Shown piece by piece: positions 59,814 to 64,000 of a DNA stretch of 64,000 nucleotides; within the stretch, counting starts at the first letter, position 1; the number at the start of each line of letters is the position of its first letter. Both the position numbers and the translations under genes were made by a program. Under the pieces are notes generated by a model, which saw only the letters and a list, made by a program, of their open reading frames with translations, was not told where the DNA came from and ran no database searches. The stretch is from Candidatus Zixiibacteriota bacterium. Its GTDB lineage: Bacteria; Zixibacteria; MSB-5A5; WJJR01; JAJRUJ01. The stretch is from NCBI GenBank assembly GCA_020051695.1, contig JAGVQM010000017.1:1-64000 (forward strand). The letters run 5' to 3'.

Positions 59814-62087
59814 CTACATCCCTTTGAACGGGTTCATCCCGATCTCTTCGATCACCTCCGCAAACTTGTTGAAAATTTCCGGGAGCTTGTCGTATTCCGA
59901 AATCTGCAGTTGATGCAGTTCCACCCGCTGGTTTTCCATCGACATCTGCTGCAACTTTTCGCGGATATTGTCCCCGCGCGTGTTGGCCAGCTCGCTGCCT
60001 TTAATGAAATGGCACTGATAATCATCGCCGTATTTGCAGCCGATCAGCAGCACACCGTCATACCCGGCCGATACCGCCGTGGTGACCCATACGCTGTTGA
60101 CCGAACCGAGGCAGCGCACGGGAATTACCCGCACAAACGGGTTGATTTTCAAGCCGTGCCGGCCGGCCAGTTCCAGGGCGGGGATCGCGTCGTTTTCGCA
60201 CATTAACGCCAGGATGCGCGGTTTTTCTTCGAATTCCTCGGGGACATGTACTGCCTTGATCATCGAGGCGATAATATCCACCGAATAATCCTTGAACGAG
60301 ACGATCCGTTCGGGGCAGGCGCCCATGCACACCCCGCAGCGTCGGCAGCGCGTGGCGCGCAGCAGCGGCGTGCCTTTGGTATCTTCATTGAGCACACCGA
60401 ACGGACATTCCTCGGTGCAGCGTTTGCATTGCGTGCAGCGTTGCAGGAAAAAGTCGGGATATGACTTGTCCCCGGCGCGCGGGTGCACCGCCTCACCACG
60501 CGAGGTCATCTCGACGCACTGGATCGCCTTCAATGCCGCGCCCGTGCCGTCCTCCCGGCTGCTCAAGCCGTCCATCGGCTGCCGCACACAACCGGAAGGA
60601 TAGATGCCGGTGCGCCGGCTTTCGTAAGGAAAACACACAAAATGCGAGTCAGGGTACCCATATTGCAGAATGGGCAAATCGGGTCCCTGGCGATACTCCA
60701 GATTGAGGATCTCGGTTCCCTCATGGCGTTTGAGCTGTTCCACTTTTTCCGCGGCGGCCTGGCGCTGGATTTCCGATTCACCGGCGGTGACCTTGATTTT
60801 GGCCTCCTCCAGCGCGCGGATCGCCTCGCCGTCGGCCGAATTAGGGGCCATCCCGGACGCCAGGACTACCAGATCAACGATCACCTGGATTTGCTCACCG
60901 GGCATGGTATTTTTCGCGGTGATCACCAGCCTGCCGTCGCCGTTGCGGGTGATCTCGGTCACTTCGCCGCGAGTCAGAAAAACTCCCGGGTCTTGCTGCA
61001 CTCGGCGATAGAAGTCTTCGTATTGACCGGGAGTTCGGATGAATTCGTAGAAAATATAGGCCTTCGTGTCCGCACCGCTTTCCCGCAGATACAACGCCTG
61101 CTTTAACGAGGTCAAACAACAGATCGACGAACAATACGAATGATGTTCCTTGCTCCGCGAACCGCCGCACTGGATGAAGGCAATGCTCTTGACCTCCCGG
61201 CCGTCGGAGGGCCGGGTGATCCGACCGTGTTCCTTGACCATCTGCTCCAGCTCGACATTGAGGATGACATCGTCGAGTTTGCCGTATGGCAGCGACTGCC
61301 GCGGATCAACCGGGTTCCAGCCGGTGGCTTGAATGATCGCCCCGACCCGGAACGAAGCTACAGTCTCACCGCCCGGTGTACCGTTGGGGCTGGATTTCAA
61401 AACGACATCAAACAATCCCGGCGCCCCGGTAATTTTGCCGGAAACCGCCGCAAGGTAGACCGTGATGCGCGGGTGCCCGGTAACCTCGGCGATCAAGGCC
61501 CCGACGCAGGTATCCTCCAATTCGCGGTAGGGTGGTCTGGTCGGCACCGATTTATGCTGTCTGGCCAGCCAGCCGCCCAGCGCTTTCGATTTTTCGATCA
61601 ATTTGACTTCATACCCGGCTTTGGCGGCTTCGAGTGCCGCAGTCAGCCCGGTGATCCCCCCGCCGACAACCAGGATACTCTTGTCGATCGCCTCTTCGGG
61701 CTGGAACGGCGCCAGTGGTGCCATCTTCCCGACCTTGGTGATATACATGCGGAGGTAATCCTCCGCCAGCATCTGTGTATCCTCATCCTTTGCCGGCTGG
61801 GTCCAGACCACGTTTTCCCGCAGGGCAATCTTTTCGACGATGACCCCCTCGGGAAAGGCGTTATCCGTATAGCGGCGGGGCGAGATCCCTGCGATGACAA
61901 CCTTGGTTAAACCTTCCTGTTTGATGTCGGCATTGATCGCCGTCAGTCCGGGTCCTTCACAGGATTCGACAGTTTTGCAAAAGGGGACTTTGAATTCTTC
62001 GGTGGCGACTTTAGTTAATGCCTCAACATCCAGTGCGTCGGCTATGCCGTAACCGGTACAAATGAAAACCCCGATTTTATCATTCAT
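59814..62087 (-). CDS. qmoB: QmoB, HdrA-like FAD/FeS protein with MvhD domain
   Basis: 757 residues. An HdrA-like flavoprotein: GGGITGLTAALEAAKAGYEV (FAD-binding, ~141-160), CGGSRSKEHHSYCSSICC (HdrA-type cysteine region, ~312-329), then two ferredoxin clusters CTQCKRCTEECPFG and CRRCGVCMGACPERI (~555-605). A C-terminal MvhD-like delta domain follows (ALMCENDAIPALELA, RCLGSVNS, GCKYGDDYQCHF). It carries electrons between QmoA and QmoC and may bifurcate. GGAGGGG of its ribosome site lies in the end of qmoA, 4 bases overlap-free apart. Confidence 0.93.
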   Translation of the reverse strand: MNDKIGVFICTGYGIADALDVEALTKVATEEFKVPFCKTVESCEGPGLTAINADIKQEGLTKVVIAGISPRRYTDNAFPEGVIVEKIALRENVVWTQPAKDEDTQMLAEDYLRMYITKVGKMAPLAPFQPEEAIDKSILVVGGGITGLTAALEAAKAGYEVKLIEKSKALGGWLARQHKSVPTRPPYRELEDTCVGALIAEVTGHPRITVYLAAVSGKITGAPGLFDVVLKSSPNGTPGGETVASFRVGAIIQATGWNPVDPRQSLPYGKLDDVILNVELEQMVKEHGRITRPSDGREVKSIAFIQCGGSRSKEHHSYCSSICCLTSLKQALYLRESGADTKAYIFYEFIRTPGQYEDFYRRVQQDPGVFLTRGEVTEITRNGDGRLVITAKNTMPGEQIQVIVDLVVLASGMAPNSADGEAIRALEEAKIKVTAGESEIQRQAAAEKVEQLKRHEGTEILNLEYRQGPDLPILQYGYPDSHFVCFPYESRRTGIYPSGCVRQPMDGLSSREDGTGAALKAIQCVEMTSRGEAVHPRAGDKSYPDFFLQRCTQCKRCTEECPFGVLNEDTKGTPLLRATRCRRCGVCMGACPERIVSFKDYSVDIIASMIKAVHVPEEFEEKPRILALMCENDAIPALELAGRHGLKINPFVRVIPVRCLGSVNSVWVTTAVSAGYDGVLLIGCKYGDDYQCHFIKGSELANTRGDNIREKLQQMSMENQRVELHQLQISEYDKLPEIFNKFAEVIEEIGMNPFKGM

Positions 62088-62090
62088 TGG

Positions 62091-63353
62091 CTACGCCCCT
62101 CCGTTGAGGCATTGGATTGCCTTCAATGCCGCTGCCGTTGCATCCTTGGTCGTCCGGGAGACATCACAGGGGTGTTTAGCGCAGCCGGCCGCATATACGC
62201 CGGGAATGTTGGTGGTCCCGTCAATAAATCCATGCTCATCATATGTCAACCGGAATGGGATCTTTTCCGCCGCGCCGGCGGGTACCATGCCGGTGGCCAG
62301 CACCACCAGGTCGAATTGCAGATGCAGGTTCCCCTGTCCCAGCGTGTCTTCCACTTTCACAAGCAGGTCTCCGGCGTCCGGGGCTTCGCTGATCTCCGCC
62401 ACTTTGCCTTTGACAAACGAAATGTTGGCATCATCGAGCATTTCGTAATAGAATTTTTCGAGACTGCCGAGGGTGCGGATATCGATGTAGAACATCGTTG
62501 CCCTGGCGTTTTCATTTTTCTCGCGCACATATCTGATTTGTTTAAGCGAGGCCATACAGCAGACCGCTGAGCAGTAGGGGAGATGTTTTTCATCCCGCGA
62601 TCCGGCACACTGTACGAACGCCACATTCTCCGCCTTTTTGCCGTCAGACGGCCGAATAATTGCGCCGCCGGTCGGGCCGCCCCGTGCGGCCAGCCGCTCC
62701 ATCATCACGTTGGTGATTACATTGGGCAAGCGGCCGAAAGCCAGATTGTCCAGTTTAGTGGCGTCATAGGGCTGCCAGCCGGTGGCGACAATCACCGCGC
62801 CGATCTTCACCTCGAGGTGCTGCTCGGCCATATCCAGATCAACCGCTCCCGCGGGCAGGATCTCGGCCAGTTTGGCCTCGTCGGACGCCGAGAGCACCGC
62901 GCGGTCGAGCACATAATCCGTGGGGTATGCCATATCATGCGGCTGATACAAGGCCGTGGTCCGGTCCATGCCGTAATTGAAATCGTTGGGTCGCGTCGCT
63001 GAGAGTTGGGCCGTGAAGGAATCATCCAGGGAATATGCGCCGGTAACGTACCGGGGTTTAACCCTGATCCGGGCTTTGAAATTGCCCGCGGTCCCCGCCA
63101 GCTCTTCTACCGTGGCCGGTGTGTAGACAGTTATCCGCGCGTTTTGTCTGATCCGCCGGACATTGATCTCAAAACCGCAACTGGGCGGGCACATTTTAGG
63201 GAAATACCGGTTCATCCGGATGACGCGCCCGCCAAGATATGGTTCTTTTTCCACGAGGATCACGCGGTAGCCGACCTCTGCAGCTTCCACCGCCGCGGTC
63301 ATGCCCGCGATGCCTCCGCCGATTACCAGGATTGCTTGTGGTTGCTCGCTCAT
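62091..63353 (-). CDS. qmoA: QmoA, HdrA-like flavoprotein
   Basis: 420 residues from the ATG at 63353, where the family starts (ILVIGGGIAGMTAAVEAA); a longer frame upstream lacks a proper site. Features: FAD-binding GGGIAGMTAAVEAAEVGYRV, GGRVIRMNRYFPKMCPPSCG (flavin/cluster region), CAGSRDEKHLPYCSAVCCMA (HdrA cysteine cluster) and YAAGCAKHPCDVSRTTKDAT at the C-terminal end. Unlike QmoB it lacks the ferredoxin domain. In sulfate reducers QmoABC passes electrons from menaquinol to APS reductase (AprBA). AprBA genes are not in the window. Confidence 0.93.
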   Translation of the reverse strand: MSEQPQAILVIGGGIAGMTAAVEAAEVGYRVILVEKEPYLGGRVIRMNRYFPKMCPPSCGFEINVRRIRQNARITVYTPATVEELAGTAGNFKARIRVKPRYVTGAYSLDDSFTAQLSATRPNDFNYGMDRTTALYQPHDMAYPTDYVLDRAVLSASDEAKLAEILPAGAVDLDMAEQHLEVKIGAVIVATGWQPYDATKLDNLAFGRLPNVITNVMMERLAARGGPTGGAIIRPSDGKKAENVAFVQCAGSRDEKHLPYCSAVCCMASLKQIRYVREKNENARATMFYIDIRTLGSLEKFYYEMLDDANISFVKGKVAEISEAPDAGDLLVKVEDTLGQGNLHLQFDLVVLATGMVPAGAAEKIPFRLTYDEHGFIDGTTNIPGVYAAGCAKHPCDVSRTTKDATAAALKAIQCLNGGA

Positions 63354-63991
63354 GATTCCATCTCTGGTCGTCCTATAACACGGCGGCATCCCGCCGCCGA
63401 GCGTGCACTTCGATAAGGGTCGGGCAACACCGGCCCATGTTAGCGTTGGTCAAGCGCGGTGTCCGTCACTTCAGCCCCGACATGCGTGTCGGCAAGCGTG
63501 ATCAATCCGGGGCCGGTTAATAATAATTACTTGCCGGCACGCCCGCCAACTCAAAAATCTCCCGGGTACACAGTTTTTTCTCTGCCCCTTTCGCATTAGG
63601 CTTAAGCGCCCAGTTCCCGTCACAGCGCGTTATCCTGCCGGCGGCAGGCGCAGGAAAAGTCCTGCACGGCGAATAATACAGGATCAATATGCTCCTGATG
63701 TCACCGTTAAATCCGGTTGGAACGCCGAGTGAGTGTAAGCTGCCGTTGCAGAAATTCCGCCCTCAATTGTGTTTCGTCCGGTTTGTCCGGGGGGGGGCGG
63801 CACACTGTGCAAACAAATTCACATCTCATTTGGCCAGGGGGCGTCCTACTGCTAATTTGTTTTTTGCACGTACGGCCGGAAACTTTTAGTGAACAACAAC
63901 TTGAGGGATAAGTCAGTATAACAGCATTTTTTTCGGAGCTCGGCGAAAACCGGCCCGGTTTGTGCATCTATATTTTGGCGGTGAGTTGAAC
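63354..63991. other. 638-base region upstream of qmoA
   Basis: No convincing gene is seen. On the minus strand a possible qmoA promoter lies at 63549-63520. Two tight hairpins lie between it and qmoA: CCGACA-tgcg-TGTCGG (63477-63492) and CGGCGG-catc-CCGCCG (63381-63396), the latter just before the gene. A run of nine G is at 63789-63797 and a CCTGCCGgCGGCAGG palindrome around 63635. The long leader with hairpins may be regulatory. A plus-strand gene may start at 63992. Confidence 0.5.
63520..63549 (-). promoter_or_regulatory. possible qmoA promoter
   Basis: On the minus strand TTGGCG (63549-63544), 18 bases, TATTAT (63525-63520). The leader would be about 160 bases and includes the hairpins at 63477-63492 and 63381-63396. 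Confidence 0.35.
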
Positions 63992-64000
63992 ATGCAAAAT
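63992..64000 (+). CDS. possible gene start cut off by the window end
   Basis: The last bases read GGCGGTGAGTTGAAC then ATGCAAAAT. A GGCGGTG ribosome-like site lies about 8 bases before the ATG. Only three codons are visible, so the product cannot be told. It would be divergent from qmoA. Confidence 0.25.

Noticed and set aside
54080-63353. Claim that the organism performs sulfate reduction
   Set aside because: qmo and dsrJOP are electron-transfer parts only. Without sat, aprBA, dsrAB or dsrC in view, the direction and substrate of the pathway cannot be stated.
63707-63967. 86-residue minus-strand ORF upstream of qmoA
   Set aside because: No ribosome site, no hydrophobic or domain pattern, and it runs through the G-run at 63789; most likely non-coding leader or spacer.

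Overview
The window is about 64 kb of a moderately GC-rich bacterial chromosome. Gene content points to the FCB group, and I would guess candidate phylum Zixibacteria or a close neighbour (inference, not proven). The signs are lipoproteins with the PPGGP...TPP start and Ig-like domains, a dockerin with the PLDxxxLxNxxYR variant, a secreted protein with a FlgD/T9SS-like C-terminal tail, a DUF6599-like/DUF362 pair, many TPR lipoproteins and a TonB-dependent receptor.

Layout. 1-850: the 3' end of 23S rRNA, a spacer with a possible 40-residue ORF, 5S rRNA and a terminator. 851-7200: an accessory stretch with AT-rich ORFs, a ~100-bp repeat present twice, and an IS1595-like element (4798-7141) with 27-bp inverted ends carrying a transposase, a P63C-domain protein and two small passengers. 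7200-11900: an outer-membrane protein, an exported nickel superoxide dismutase, an acetyltransferase, a polysaccharide deacetylase, an APH-fold protein and two lipoproteins. 11900-15800 (minus): an FHA / phosphoesterase / CHASE2-Ser/Thr-kinase operon. 15870-24900: dihydrouridine synthase, EtfA, TPR and Ig-like lipoproteins, and a membrane protein with an RsbW-type kinase domain fused ahead of an RsbU/SpoIIE phosphatase. 24950-31430: a CIRCE-controlled hrcA-grpE-dnaK-dnaJ cluster interrupted by two related small membrane proteins, REP-like palindromes and a MITE-like foldback. 32088-36009 (minus): a DUF512 radical-SAM protein, a TPR-SPOR protein, lapB and lapA. 36130-40190: a TPP riboswitch followed by a TonB receptor and a sodium-solute symporter, probably uptake of thiamin or a precursor. 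40349-50122: dockerin protein, FlgD-tail protein, S9 peptidase, a GNDxY-repeat protein and the DUF6599-like/DUF362 pair. 50144-51826 (minus): an exosortase with a partner membrane protein and a nuclease-like lipoprotein. 51893-53973: a histidine kinase and tRNA-Leu(CAA).

The most striking system is at 54080-63353 (minus): qmoA-qmoB-qmoC-dsrJ-dsrO-dsrP, followed by a histidine kinase and a stand-alone receiver. It fuses the membrane electron-transfer modules of dissimilatory sulfur metabolism (Qmo and DsrJOP) into one run, without dsrMK, aprAB, sat or dsrAB in view. A sensible reading is a composite quinone/cytochrome-linked membrane complex exchanging electrons with a flavin-based HdrA-like module. 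Its soluble partner lies outside the window or is unknown.
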